Shown here in pieces: positions 43,050 to 51,889 of a stretch of 64,000 nt of DNA. The position numbers were made by a program, and so were the translations under genes. The notes under the pieces are model-generated. The model saw nothing but the letters and a program-made list of their open reading frames with translations, did no database searches and was not told the DNA's origin. Within the stretch, counting starts at the first letter, position 1; every line of letters starts with the position of its first letter. The DNA lies in the NCBI RefSeq assembly GCF_001422045.1, contig NZ_LMLW01000008.1, positions 500,501-564,500 on the forward strand. The letters are read 5' to 3'. The DNA is from Sphingomonas sp. Leaf242 (GTDB lineage Bacteria > Pseudomonadota > Alphaproteobacteria > Sphingomonadales > Sphingomonadaceae).

Positions 43050-46019
43050 ATGACTAAAATCGCTTTCCGGCCGGCTTTGCTGCGGAGCTCTGCGCTTTCG
43101 GCGCTCGCCCTGGTCGGGCTGATCGGCACCGCGCCGGCGTTCGCGCAGGATGCGCAGGTCCAGCCGGGCACGTCGGTATCGACCCCGCCGCAGGGTGACG
43201 TCTCGCCCGCACCGGCAGCGCAGGCCACTGCCGCCCAGTCCGGCACCGCCCAGCCCGGCACCGATGCCGGCCAGCCGCAGGACATCGTCGTCACCGGCAC
43301 GCTGTTCCGCCGCACCGACACCGAGACGCCGTCGCCGGTTACCGTGCTGACCTCGGATTCGCTCGCCAAGGCCGGCATCACCACCGTGTCGGACGCGGTG
43401 CGGTCGATCTCCGCGGACAGCAGCGGCTCGGTCCCGACCTCGTTCACCAACGGCTTCGGCGCCGGCTCGTCGGGCGTGTCGTTGCGCGGCCTGACCGTGA
43501 GCTCGACGCTGACGCTGATCGACGGTGTCCGCACCGCCAACTATCCGCTTTCGGATGACGGCCAGCGCTCGTTCGTCGATCTGAACACCATCCCGAACGC
43601 GATCGTCGACCGCGTTGAAGTGCTCAAGGACGGCGCCTCGTCGAGCTATGGCGCCGACGCGATCGGCGGCGTCGTCAACATCATCATGAAGAAGGAGATC
43701 GTCGGCGCGTACGGCACGGTCGAGGGCGGCGTGTCCCAGCGCGGCGACGGCGGCGAACAGCGCGCGACGCTGACGCTCGGCACCGGCCGCCTTAAGGAGA
43801 AGGGCTTCAACTTCTACGTCAGCGGCGAATACCAGCATGACGACCCGATCTACAATCGCAATCGCGGCTTCCCGTACAACACGCAGGATCTGACCTCGAT
43901 CGGCGGCGACAACAACAACCCCGGCTCGGTCGCGCCAAGCCAGACCACCAGCGCGGTCGTCGCGCCCACCACGCAGACCACGCCCGGGAACATCCTGTCG
44001 GGTACCGGCCTCGCGACCGGTGCCTTCCAGGTGCTCAACCCCAATGGGTGCGCCGCGGGGCAGACGCTCGTCACCACGCCGCGGTCGGGCTCGACCTTCA
44101 TCGACCAGGGTTGCGAACAGAACCTCGTCTCCGACTACGGCCAGATCCAGCCCGAGCAGACTCGTTTCGGCGTCACCGCCCACGGTACCGCGCAGATCAA
44201 CGACAAGACGCAGGCCTATCTGATCGCGTCGTATTTCCAGAACGACGTGAAGTCGGAGGGCAGTCCTGCGCTGATCCGCTCGGCTAATCCGGTCAACACG
44301 CAGAACATCGTCCTGCCGGCGGTGCTGGCGAACGGCACGCTCAACACCACCAACAACCCGTTCGCGACCCAGGGTCTGGCGGCGGCGATCCGCTATCGGT
44401 TCGGCGACATCCCCGCCTCTTCCGAGTACAAGAACCACGTGATCCGCGCGGCGGCAGGCATCGACGGCCAGTTCGGCGAGGGCTGGGGCTATTCGGCCTC
44501 GATCACCGCAGCGCATGCGTGGCTCGACATCACGCAGAACGGCTATCTCAACCTCGCCGGACTGCAGACCGCGATCACCACCGGCAGCTACAACTTCGCC
44601 AATCCCGATCTGAACACCGCAGCCGTCCGCGCCGCGATCTCGCCGACGGTCCGTTCGCAGGCCACCAGCGACCTTGACATGATCCAGGGCGTCATCACCA
44701 AGGACCTGTTCCAGCTTCCCGGCGGTCCGCTCCAGGTCGGCGTCGGCGGCTCGGTCCGCTACGAGGCGCAGAACGATCCGAGCCAGAACCCGGACTTCAC
44801 GACGATCAACCTCAACCAGTTCTCGGCGGTCGGCAACCGGACCGTCGAATCGGCCTATTTCGAGGTCAACGCGCCGATCCTGACCAGCCTCGAGATCGAC
44901 GGGTCGGGCCGCTTCGATCATTATTCGGAAGGGTTCAGCCACTTCTCGCCGAAGATCGGGGTGAAGTTCACGCCGATCCGCCAGGTGGCGTTGCGCGGCA
45001 CCTTCTCAAAGGGCTTCCGGGCCCCGAGCTTCGCCGAGACGTCGGGTTCGGTCGTCGGCTTCACCGCCGCCGTGCCGCCCTGCTCGCTTCAGGCGCAGCA
45101 TGGCGCCACGCTCACCGGCACGACGTGCTCGGGCGGCAGTGCGTATAACCAGTCCTATTCGATCGGCTTCAACACCGCCGGCAACCCGGACATCAAGCCC
45201 GAACTGTCGCGCAGCTTCACCGGCGGCGTGGTCGTCCAGCCGACCACGTGGCTGAGCTTCACCGCGGATTACTACAACATCAAGAAGACCCGCGTGATCA
45301 CCGGCGGCCCGCTCTCGAACCAGGCGCTCGCCGCCTATTACGCGGGCACCGCGCTGCCGACCGGCTACAGCGTGACGCCCGACGCGATCGATCCGTCGTT
45401 CCCGAACGCACAACCGCGCGCCCTGTTCGTCAACTCGCCCTTTGCCAATGCGGCGGCGCTGAAGACCTCGGGGCTCGATTTCTCGGCGCTGGTCCAGCTC
45501 AAGCCGAGCGACGACTTCCACTTCTCGAGCCGCGCAGAGGCGACCTACATCCTCCATTACGACTTCAAGTCGAGCGATGCCGATCCGTTCGTCGACTATG
45601 TGGGTACGCAGGCGCCCTACGTCACCTCGTCGGGCGCAGGCACGCCGGCATGGCGCGGCAACTGGCAGAACAGCGTCGACTACAAGGCGTACACGCTGAC
45701 CGCGACGGCGTATTACACGTCGGGCTACAAGGCGGTCGCGTACGACCAGTTCGGCACCACCGACTGCAACGGCGGCAGCACGTACGGCGGCACCGACCCG
45801 AACTTCAACTGCCACGTGAAGCACTTCGTCGATGTCGACCTGACCGGCAGCGTGAAGGTGAACGACAAGTTCAAGCTGTACTTCAACGTCATCAACCTGC
45901 TCGACCAGAAGGCGCCGCTGAACGCCGGCAACTATGCCGCGGTCAACTACAACCCGACCTACACGCAGATCGGTGCGGTCGGCCGGACGATGCGCGTGGG
46001 GGCGAACTTCCAGTTCTGA
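43050..46019 (+). CDS. TonB-dependent receptor
   Basis: A 989-residue outer-membrane receptor for energised uptake. The signal peptide is SALSALALVGLIGTAPAFAQ with cleavage after AFA. An Ala/Gln/Pro-rich spacer follows, then the plug domain (QDIVVTGTLFRRTDTETPSP, VEVLKDGASSSYGADAIGGV). The long barrel ends in GAVGRTMRVGANFQF with a terminal phenylalanine. This large oligopeptide/carbohydrate-type layout is common in sphingomonads. The ligand is unknown; there is no FpvA-type signalling domain and no adjacent sigma/anti-sigma pair. A good terminator follows. Confidence 0.93.
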   Translation: MTKIAFRPALLRSSALSALALVGLIGTAPAFAQDAQVQPGTSVSTPPQGDVSPAPAAQATAAQSGTAQPGTDAGQPQDIVVTGTLFRRTDTETPSPVTVLTSDSLAKAGITTVSDAVRSISADSSGSVPTSFTNGFGAGSSGVSLRGLTVSSTLTLIDGVRTANYPLSDDGQRSFVDLNTIPNAIVDRVEVLKDGASSSYGADAIGGVVNIIMKKEIVGAYGTVEGGVSQRGDGGEQRATLTLGTGRLKEKGFNFYVSGEYQHDDPIYNRNRGFPYNTQDLTSIGGDNNNPGSVAPSQTTSAVVAPTTQTTPGNILSGTGLATGAFQVLNPNGCAAGQTLVTTPRSGSTFIDQGCEQNLVSDYGQIQPEQTRFGVTAHGTAQINDKTQAYLIASYFQNDVKSEGSPALIRSANPVNTQNIVLPAVLANGTLNTTNNPFATQGLAAAIRYRFGDIPASSEYKNHVIRAAAGIDGQFGEGWGYSASITAAHAWLDITQNGYLNLAGLQTAITTGSYNFANPDLNTAAVRAAISPTVRSQATSDLDMIQGVITKDLFQLPGGPLQVGVGGSVRYEAQNDPSQNPDFTTINLNQFSAVGNRTVESAYFEVNAPILTSLEIDGSGRFDHYSEGFSHFSPKIGVKFTPIRQVALRGTFSKGFRAPSFAETSGSVVGFTAAVPPCSLQAQHGATLTGTTCSGGSAYNQSYSIGFNTAGNPDIKPELSRSFTGGVVVQPTTWLSFTADYYNIKKTRVITGGPLSNQALAAYYAGTALPTGYSVTPDAIDPSFPNAQPRALFVNSPFANAAALKTSGLDFSALVQLKPSDDFHFSSRAEATYILHYDFKSSDADPFVDYVGTQAPYVTSSGAGTPAWRGNWQNSVDYKAYTLTATAYYTSGYKAVAYDQFGTTDCNGGSTYGGTDPNFNCHVKHFVDVDLTGSVKVNDKFKLYFNVINLLDQKAPLNAGNYAAVNYNPTYTQIGAVGRTMRVGANFQF

Positions 46020-46044
46020 TCGCTTTCCTGACGCATGGCTAGGA

Positions 46045-46075
46045 AGGGGCGGACGGCAACGTCCGCCCCTTTTTT
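46045..46075 (+). terminator. Intrinsic terminator of the TonB-dependent receptor
   Basis: A ten-bp stem AGGGGCGGAC (46045-46054), loop GGCAAC, complementary arm at 46061-46070, then TTTTT. It lies 26 bp after the receptor stop. Confidence 0.93.
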
Positions 46076-46210
46076 GTGCGCTGCACACAGCGGTTCGACG
46101 AAATATCGCGACGATAGTGCGAAAGGCGCTTGCCGTTCCGCAAACACCGGGCTAACAGCGCGCCTCACCCAGTCACCGTGTCGCTTCAGACCGGAGACTA
46201 CGGCGCCAGA

Positions 46211-46285
46211 GCGGGCGTAGCTCAGGGGTAGAGCACAACCTTGCCAAGGTTGGGGTCGAGGGTTCGAATCCCTTCGCCCGCTCCA
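46211..46285 (+). tRNA. tRNA-Gly (anticodon GCC)
   Basis: A 75-nt tRNA. The acceptor stem GCGGGCG pairs with CGCCCGC. The D-arm is GCTCAGGGGTAGAGC. The anticodon arm CAACCTTGCCAAGGTTG has GCC at 46243-46245, reading GGC and GGT glycine codons. The T-arm is GAGGGTTCGAATCCCTT. The 3' CCA (46283-46285) is encoded. The gene stands alone between the receptor terminator and the DUF72 gene. Confidence 0.98.
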
Positions 46286-46406
46286 GTCGCTGCCAGGACG
46301 GCAGCGACTTTGCCGATGCGGTCTGCACAATCCCTTCTCCATCTCCTGCTATGTCCACCCGAATGGCCCATCGCCAAAACGGCTTCGCGCGCGCTACACT
46401 TCGGCG

Positions 46407-47201
46407 ATGAGCGATATGAGAATCGGTATTGGCGGCTGGACCTACGAGCCGTGGCGCGGGACGTTCTACCCCGAGAAATGGCCGCAGAAGCGCGAGCTCG
46501 ATTATGCTGCCGCGCACGTTACCGCGATCGAGATCAACGGCACCTATTATGGCAGCCAGAAGCCCGCGACCTTCGCGTCCTGGGCCAAGGCGGTCCCCGA
46601 CGGCTTCGTGTTCAGCCTGAAGGCGTCGCGCTATTGCACCAACCGCAAGGTCCTGGCCGAGGCGGGCGAGTCGATCGCCAAGTTTACCGGGCAGGGCATC
46701 GTCGAGCTCGGCGACCGGCTCGGGCCGATCCTGTGGCAGTTCATGGCGACCAAGCAGTTCGACGCGGACGATTTCGCCGCGTTCCTGAAGCTGTTGCCGG
46801 GGAAGCAGGATGGCGTCGCGCTGCATCACGCGGTCCAGGTCCGGCACGCGAGCTTCGCGGTGCCCGCGTTCGTCGCGATGTGCCGCGCGGCGGGGGTGGC
46901 GATCGTCTATGCACAATCCGCCGACTATCCCGCGATCGCCGATCTGACCGGCGACTTCGTCTACGTGCGGTTGGAGGACGCCGAGGAGCGGTTCGTCGCT
47001 GGTTATGCGCCGGCCGCGCTGGACGACTGGGCGGCGAAGGCGAGGCTCTGGGCGGCGGGCGGTCGACCCGAGAAGCTTCCCTATGTCGAAGAGGCGCTAC
47101 CGCCCAATCATCCGCGCGAGACGTTCGTCTTCTTCATCAACGGCGCCAAGGTCAGGGCGCCCCACGCTGCGATGGCGCTGATCGAACGCGTATCGGGGTA
47201 G
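46407..47201 (+). CDS. DUF72 (YecE-like) protein
   Basis: A 264-residue TIM-barrel protein of the YecE/DUF72 family. MRIGIGGWTYEPWRGTFYPE, TAIEINGTYYGSQKPATFAS, VFSLKASRYCTNRKVL and VAIVYAQSADYPAIADLTGD are the conserved blocks. FVYVRLEDAEE replaces the usual YxRxHG segment. The molecular function is not established. It follows tRNA-Gly by 121 bp and is convergent with the small exported protein gene. Confidence 0.9.
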   Translation: MSDMRIGIGGWTYEPWRGTFYPEKWPQKRELDYAAAHVTAIEINGTYYGSQKPATFASWAKAVPDGFVFSLKASRYCTNRKVLAEAGESIAKFTGQGIVELGDRLGPILWQFMATKQFDADDFAAFLKLLPGKQDGVALHHAVQVRHASFAVPAFVAMCRAAGVAIVYAQSADYPAIADLTGDFVYVRLEDAEERFVAGYAPAALDDWAAKARLWAAGGRPEKLPYVEEALPPNHPRETFVFFINGAKVRAPHAAMALIERVSG

Positions 47202-47266
47202 CAATCGTCCGTCTGCCGCCGGCCACACCGAGCCTGCGCACGAACCTGCGGCCGCTTCTACTTGCC

Positions 47267-47295
47267 GGGCACTGACGCGATCAGCGCCAGTGCCC
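47267..47295. terminator. Hairpin between convergent genes
   Basis: GGGCACTG-a-CGC, loop, GCG-c-CAGTGCCC: an eight-bp stem plus an inner three-bp stem. It sits between the DUF72 stop (47201) and the small-protein stop (47304) and may serve both. There is no T-run. Confidence 0.55.
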
Positions 47296-47303
47296 GTGTC
47301 GGA

Positions 47304-47594
47304 TCAATGCGAGGTCTTGACCTTGACGCTGCGGTCGCCGTCCGAGCTTACCGAGCTTTCGCGGACCGTCTTGTGCTCGACGGTCTTGTGACCGACCTTC
47401 ACGCCGAGGATCTTCTTTGGCCGATGCGTCTTGCGCTTGCTGGTCGTGGTGACTTTCGTCGTAGCGGTGGCGACGCCGTCATGGACCTTGGTGTCGTGAT
47501 CCACCTTGGTTTCCCGCGTCGTCTGGGCGAGCGCTGGCGTGCCGCACATCATCGTCAGAGCGGCTGCGATAGCCGTAGCATGCTGAATCTTCAT
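47304..47594 (-). CDS. Small exported basic protein of unknown function
   Basis: 96 residues with a clear signal peptide (IQHATAIAAALTMMCGTPAL, cleavage after ALA before QTTRE). The mature part of about 75 residues is very polar and Lys/Thr/His/Val-rich, with internal near-repeats (HKTVEHKTVRES, TTKVTTTSKRK). ATG at 47594 follows AGAAGGACA at good spacing. No family is recognised. It looks like an intrinsically flexible periplasmic protein. It has its own promoter region (47595-47761), since the upstream CDC48 gene ends on the same strand 168 bp away. Confidence 0.7.
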   Translation of the reverse strand: MKIQHATAIAAALTMMCGTPALAQTTRETKVDHDTKVHDGVATATTKVTTTSKRKTHRPKKILGVKVGHKTVEHKTVRESSVSSDGDRSVKVKTSH

Positions 47595-47761
47595 GATATG
47601 TCCTTCTCTCGTTCCGTTCGCCAAACGCCCGTCGCGACGAAGGGTTCACTTTCGGTCGTGGCCAGGCGGCCAGTACGAGGCGGAGCGAGGGCCAACCACC
47701 CCGGAGCCTATCCCGTCTCGCGATAGGGGCAGGTCCGGGATGGCGATGGGTAACGCCCAAT

Positions 47762-50035
47762 TCAGTCGTCTTTTCTCGGCGGGAAGGCAAAGCCCAACGG
47801 TTGGATCGCCGTCGCATCCTGCTTGAGGCGCGCGGCCATCTGTTCGTACTCGCGCTCGGTTTCCGGCGTGATGCTGGCGCGCGACTCCTTCAGCGCGCCC
47901 TCGAAGTCGGCCATCGTCACGTCGGTCGAATCAATCGAGCGGCGCAAGGCCACCAGGCCGGCGCGGCGGACGACGTCCTCCAGGTCCGCACCTGAGAAGC
48001 GGTCGGTGCGGTCTGCGAGACGGTCGAGGTCGACGTCCGACGCCAGCGGCATCTTCTCGGTCTGGATGCCGAGGATGCGGCGGCGGCCTGCCTTGTCCGG
48101 CACGCCAACATAGACGAGTTCGTCGAACCGGCCGGGACGGAGCAACGCCGGGTCGATCAGGTTAGGCCGGTTGGTCGCGCCGATCACGACGACCGACTGC
48201 AACTCCTCCAGCCCGTCCATCTCGGCGAGGATCGTGTTGACGACGCGTTCGGTTACTTGTGGTTCGCCCGCGCCTGAGCCGCGCGCAGGCACCAGTGAAT
48301 CGAGTTCGTCGATGAAGATCACGCACGGTGCGACCTGGCGTGCGCGCTGGAACAGGCGGGCGATCTGCTGTTCGCTCTCGCCGTACCATTTGCTGAGCAG
48401 GTCGGACGATTTGGTGGCGATGAAGTTCGCCTCCGCCTCGCGCGCGACCGCCTTGGCGAGCAACGTCTTGCCGGTGCCGGGGGGGCCGTAAAGCAGGAAG
48501 CCCTTGGCGGGGCGGATGCCGAGACGGCGGAACGCGTCGGGGTTCTTGAGCGGGAGTTCGACGCCTTCCTTCAGCCGCATCTGCGCATCGTCGAGACCGC
48601 CGACATCGGCCCAGCGCACGGTCGGCGCCTGCACCATGACTTCGCGCATCGCCGACGGTTGGACGCGCTTGAGCGCCCCCAGGAAATCCTCGCGCGTGAC
48701 CGACAGTTCGTCGAGCACTTCGGGCGGGATCGTCCGCTCCTCGAGATTGAGCTTGGGCATGATCCGGCGGACAGCCTCGATCGCTGCCTCGCGGGTCAGC
48801 GCGGCGAGATCGGCGCCGACGAAGCCGTAGGTGGTGCGCGACAGCTCGTCGAGATCGACGCGGTCGCCGAGCGGCATGCCGCGCGTGTGGATGCCGAGGA
48901 TCTCGCGACGGCCACGCTCGTCCGGCACGCCGACCACGATCTCGCGGTCGAACCGGCCCGGACGGCGAAGCGCTTCGTCGATCGCCTCGGGGCGATTGGT
49001 GGCGGCGATCACGACAAGGTTCGCACGCGATTCGATGCCGTCCATCAACGTCAGCAACTGCGCAACGAGACGCTTTTCCGCCTCGCCCGACACCTGGCCA
49101 CGCTTGGGCGCGATCGAATCGATCTCGTCGATGAACACGATAGACGGCGCTGCCTTAGCCGCTTCCTCGAACACTTCGCGGAGGCGTGACTCGGACTCAC
49201 CATAGGCGGAGCCCATGATCTCGGGGCCGTTGATCAGGAAGAACTGCGCATCCGATTCGTTGGCGACGGCGCGCGCGAGCCGCGTCTTGCCGGTGCCGGG
49301 AGGGCCGTGCAGCAACACGCCCTTGGGTGGATCGACGCCGAGCCGTTGGAACAGTTCGGGATAGCGGAGCGGCAGTTCGACCATCTCGCGCAACTGGTCG
49401 ATCGTCTGCGCCATGCCGCCGATATCGTCGTAGGTGACGTCGGCGCGGCGAGCAGCCTGCGGCTCCTCATATTCGGAGCGGAGTTCGATCTCGGTGTTCT
49501 CGTCGATGTGCACGACGCCCTTGGGGCTGGCGGCGATCACCGCGAGGCGGATCTCCTGGAGCGCATACGCCGGCGCGTTCATGAACTGCTGGACGTTGGG
49601 TGGCATGTTGCCGACGCGCTGATGCCCTGCGGTCGCGACGATGTCGCCCTGACAGATCGGCCGGCCGAGGAAGGTGCGCTTGAGCGCATTAGTCGAACCC
49701 TGGAGGCGGAGATTCTGCTGTGCGGGGGCGAAGACGACGCGCGTTGCCGGCTTCGACTCAGCTTTCCGCACCTCGACGAAATCGCCAGAGCCGACACCGG
49801 CATTGGCACGCTGAAGGCCGTCGATGCGGAGGATGTCGAGACCTTCGTCCTCGGGATACGGACCGACTGCTCGTGCGGGCGTGTTCTGCTTGCCGAGGAT
49901 TTCGATCACGTCGCCCTCGCCGATGCCGAGCGTCGCCATCAAAGCGCGCGGCAAATGTGCCAGGCCGCGGCCGCTATCCTCGGGACGCGCATTGGCGACC
50001 TGGATTTTCCGCGTGGGGATTTCGCTATCGGGCAT
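47762..50035 (-). CDS. CDC48/VCP-type double AAA+ ATPase
   Basis: A 757-residue homologue of archaeal and eukaryotic CDC48/p97. There is an N-terminal double-psi barrel domain (residues about 8-190), then D1 with Walker A GPPGTGKT at 244-251 and Walker B FIDEID at 301-306. D2 has Walker A GPPGTGKT at 517-524, SKWYGESEQ and FIDELDS. Arg fingers RRPGRFDREI and LRPGRFDELV are present in both rings. The C-terminus FAFPPRKDD lacks the HbYX proteasome-docking motif. It is presumably a protein-unfolding machine. An LysR gene is divergent, and an orphan terminator lies in its leader. Confidence 0.93.
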   Translation of the reverse strand: MPDSEIPTRKIQVANARPEDSGRGLAHLPRALMATLGIGEGDVIEILGKQNTPARAVGPYPEDEGLDILRIDGLQRANAGVGSGDFVEVRKAESKPATRVVFAPAQQNLRLQGSTNALKRTFLGRPICQGDIVATAGHQRVGNMPPNVQQFMNAPAYALQEIRLAVIAASPKGVVHIDENTEIELRSEYEEPQAARRADVTYDDIGGMAQTIDQLREMVELPLRYPELFQRLGVDPPKGVLLHGPPGTGKTRLARAVANESDAQFFLINGPEIMGSAYGESESRLREVFEEAAKAAPSIVFIDEIDSIAPKRGQVSGEAEKRLVAQLLTLMDGIESRANLVVIAATNRPEAIDEALRRPGRFDREIVVGVPDERGRREILGIHTRGMPLGDRVDLDELSRTTYGFVGADLAALTREAAIEAVRRIMPKLNLEERTIPPEVLDELSVTREDFLGALKRVQPSAMREVMVQAPTVRWADVGGLDDAQMRLKEGVELPLKNPDAFRRLGIRPAKGFLLYGPPGTGKTLLAKAVAREAEANFIATKSSDLLSKWYGESEQQIARLFQRARQVAPCVIFIDELDSLVPARGSGAGEPQVTERVVNTILAEMDGLEELQSVVVIGATNRPNLIDPALLRPGRFDELVYVGVPDKAGRRRILGIQTEKMPLASDVDLDRLADRTDRFSGADLEDVVRRAGLVALRRSIDSTDVTMADFEGALKESRASITPETEREYEQMAARLKQDATAIQPLGFAFPPRKDD

Positions 50036-50122
50036 CTCGACTCCTTCGAACTCGAAGGATCAAATGGGGGGTGCACCACGCGGTTTCGAGGACCGGCCCT
50101 GTTCGCGCATTCGAAAACGCAC

Positions 50123-50153
50123 AAAAAAAGGGCCGGCCAATGAAGGCCAGCCC
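50123..50153 (-). terminator. Intrinsic terminator in the leader of the CDC48-like gene
   Basis: On the minus strand GGGCTGGCC, loop TTCATT, GGCCGGCCC (one mismatch in nine) is followed by seven U. It lies 88 bp before the CDC48-like ATG and no minus-strand gene precedes it. A 16-codon open frame (MNRLAAKRPRLSGILS, 50166-50216) lies just before it. Confidence 0.8.
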
Positions 50154-50239
50154 GTGAAAGTTTTTAGGAGAGGATGCCTGAAAGGCGAGGTCTTTTTGCG
50201 GCGAGACGGTTCATGTTGCAAGTGCGAAGGGATCAGCTA

Positions 50240-50260
50240 CGATTGCGCTCACTGCAATCG
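50240..50260. promoter_or_regulatory. Dyad upstream of the LysR gene, possible regulator-binding site
   Basis: CGATTGC-N7-GCAATCG, a perfect seven-bp inverted repeat centred at 50250, about 60 bp before the LysR ATG and in the divergent region with the CDC48-like gene. LysR proteins typically bind T-N11-A-type dyads in such positions. Assignment is by position and symmetry only. Confidence 0.55.
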
Positions 50261-50316
50261 TATGGCTGAATGCGTCCAGCGGTCATTGTCACACTCGTCG
50301 AGTCGAAAGAGGAAAC

Positions 50317-51201
50317 ATGCGCAGGCTGCCGCCACTGGGGGCTATCGAGGCGTTCGTGCAGGTCGCGCGGCTGGGCTCGATCAAGGCCGCGGCCGAGGAT
50401 CTGGCACTGTCCGCGCCTGCGCTCAGCCGGCGCGTGCAGAGCCTGGAACGCTTCATCGCCAAGCCGCTGTTCGCGCGGCGGCATCAGGCGATGGTGCTCA
50501 ATGCGGATGGCGAACGGCTGCTCGCGCAGATCGCACCCGTGCTCGATTCGCTGTCGGACGCGGTCGAATCGCTGACCAGCACGACCGAGGTGCTGCGGCT
50601 GCGTCTCGGAATCCTGCCGCTCTATGCGTCGCAGAAGCTGTTCCCCAAGCTGGGCGAGTTGCGCACGTCGCATCCCGAACTACACCTCGATATCGATACC
50701 GCGGCGCATCTGGTGTCGCGGCTCGGCGACGGGCTCGATGCGGTGATCGCGCTGTCACGCGAGATCGATCCGGCGTTCTACGCGCGACGGCTCGATCGCA
50801 ATTCGGTGTACGTGATCGGGGCAAGGAGCCTGTTGGAGCGCGCGGATCCGGTCACGCGGCCCGAACAGCTCTCGACGCTGACCGCGCTGGTGCACCGCGA
50901 CATGACGGATACGTTCACGGCATGGCGGACGGCGGCGGGGCTCGACGATATCGAGCCGCTGGCGATCGATCATTTCGATTCGGGCGCGCTGATGCTCGAG
51001 GCGGCGGCACAGGGGCTTGGCGTCGCGTTCATGCATGCGAGCCACTTCGAGGACGCAAACGATCCGCGCCTCGTTCGGCTGTTCGATATCGAGGTCGAGA
51101 GCCCGTACAGCTACTGGTTCGTCTGCCGCCCGCGGGCGTTGCAGACCAAGCCGGTGAAGCTGTTCCACGACTGGCTCATACGGACGGTGGCGGAGGTCTG
51201 A
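50317..51201 (+). CDS. LysR-family transcriptional regulator (GcvA-like)
   Basis: A 294-residue regulator with an N-terminal winged helix (LPPLGAIEAFVQVARLGSIK, AAAEDLALSAPALSRRVQSL) and a C-terminal periplasmic-binding-like effector domain. RRLPPLGAIEAF is typical of the GcvA subgroup. The target and effector are unknown; a dyad lies about 60 bp upstream, and the divergent gene is the CDC48-like ATPase. ATG at 50317 is preceded by GAAAGAGGAAAC, a good site. Confidence 0.9.
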   Translation: MRRLPPLGAIEAFVQVARLGSIKAAAEDLALSAPALSRRVQSLERFIAKPLFARRHQAMVLNADGERLLAQIAPVLDSLSDAVESLTSTTEVLRLRLGILPLYASQKLFPKLGELRTSHPELHLDIDTAAHLVSRLGDGLDAVIALSREIDPAFYARRLDRNSVYVIGARSLLERADPVTRPEQLSTLTALVHRDMTDTFTAWRTAAGLDDIEPLAIDHFDSGALMLEAAAQGLGVAFMHASHFEDANDPRLVRLFDIEVESPYSYWFVCRPRALQTKPVKLFHDWLIRTVAEV

Positions 51202-51209
51202 CCCGCTAC

Positions 51210-51315
51210 TCCCCTCCCGCTTGCGGGAGGGGTCGGGGGAGGGGCGTGCCTCACTGACCGGACGCCAGTACGTACGTCGCGCCCTCCCCTAGCCCCTCCC
51301 GCGAGCGGGAGGGGA
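51210..51315. repeat. Palindromic repeat, family F intergenic copy
   Basis: CCCCTCCCGCTTGCGGGAGG faces CCTCCCGCGAGCGGGAGGGG around a centre with AGGGGCGTGCC. It fills the gap between the convergent LysR and ppiB genes. Its GC-rich composition and layout resemble the coding-inserted elements in leuS and dnaE2. Confidence 0.85.
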
Positions 51316-51322
51316 ATTCAGC

Positions 51323-51781
51323 TTATGCAGCGCGTGCCTTGACGATCTTGCCTGGCGTCTTCGGGGGCTCGCCCTTCGGCAGCGCGTCGATCAGGTCCAT
51401 GCCGTCGGTGACTTCGCCCCAGACGGTGTACTGCTTGTCGAGGAAGCGTGCGTCGTCGAACACGATGAAGAACTGCGAGTTCGCCGTGTCGGGCTGGTTG
51501 GTGCGTGCCATCGAGCAGACGCCGCGGACGTGCGGCTCGGCCGAGAATTCCGCCTTGAGGTTGGGCTTGGTCGAGCCGCCGGTGCCGTCGCCGTTACCAC
51601 CGTCACCGCCCTGTGCCATGAAGCCCGGGATCACGCGGTGGAAGGGGACGCCGTCGTAGAAGCCTTCGTTCGCCAGCTCGGCGATCCGCTCGACATGCTT
51701 GGGCGCCAGATCGGGGCGGAACTTGATCGTGACGTCGCCGCCGTCGAGGGTCAGCGTCAGCGTTTCGGGGGTATCGGACAT
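51323..51781 (-). CDS. ppiB: Cyclophilin-type peptidyl-prolyl isomerase
   Basis: A 152-residue cytoplasmic cyclophilin. GFYDGVPFHRVIPGFMAQGG has the catalytic arginine and FMAQGG, and SMARTNQPDTANSQFFIVFD and LDKQYTVWGEVTDGMDLIDA complete the active site. There is no signal peptide, so it is the cytosolic PpiB type. It stands alone, divergent from mgtE with 108 bp between. Confidence 0.93.
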   Translation of the reverse strand: MSDTPETLTLTLDGGDVTIKFRPDLAPKHVERIAELANEGFYDGVPFHRVIPGFMAQGGDGGNGDGTGGSTKPNLKAEFSAEPHVRGVCSMARTNQPDTANSQFFIVFDDARFLDKQYTVWGEVTDGMDLIDALPKGEPPKTPGKIVKARAA

Positions 51782-51889
51782 TCATCGTCTCCTGAATTGA
51801 TGCGCGGCAGATAGGGAGCCGCACTCCGACTGGCAAATGCATGCGCGTCGCGTTAGGGCCCAACCGACCATCTTTTAAGGGAGGCAGCC

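Noticed and set aside
42870..44942. 690-codon minus-strand frame opposite the TonB-dependent receptor
   Set aside because: The composition is Arg/Asp-rich antisense translation, and the receptor motifs on the plus strand are unmistakable.
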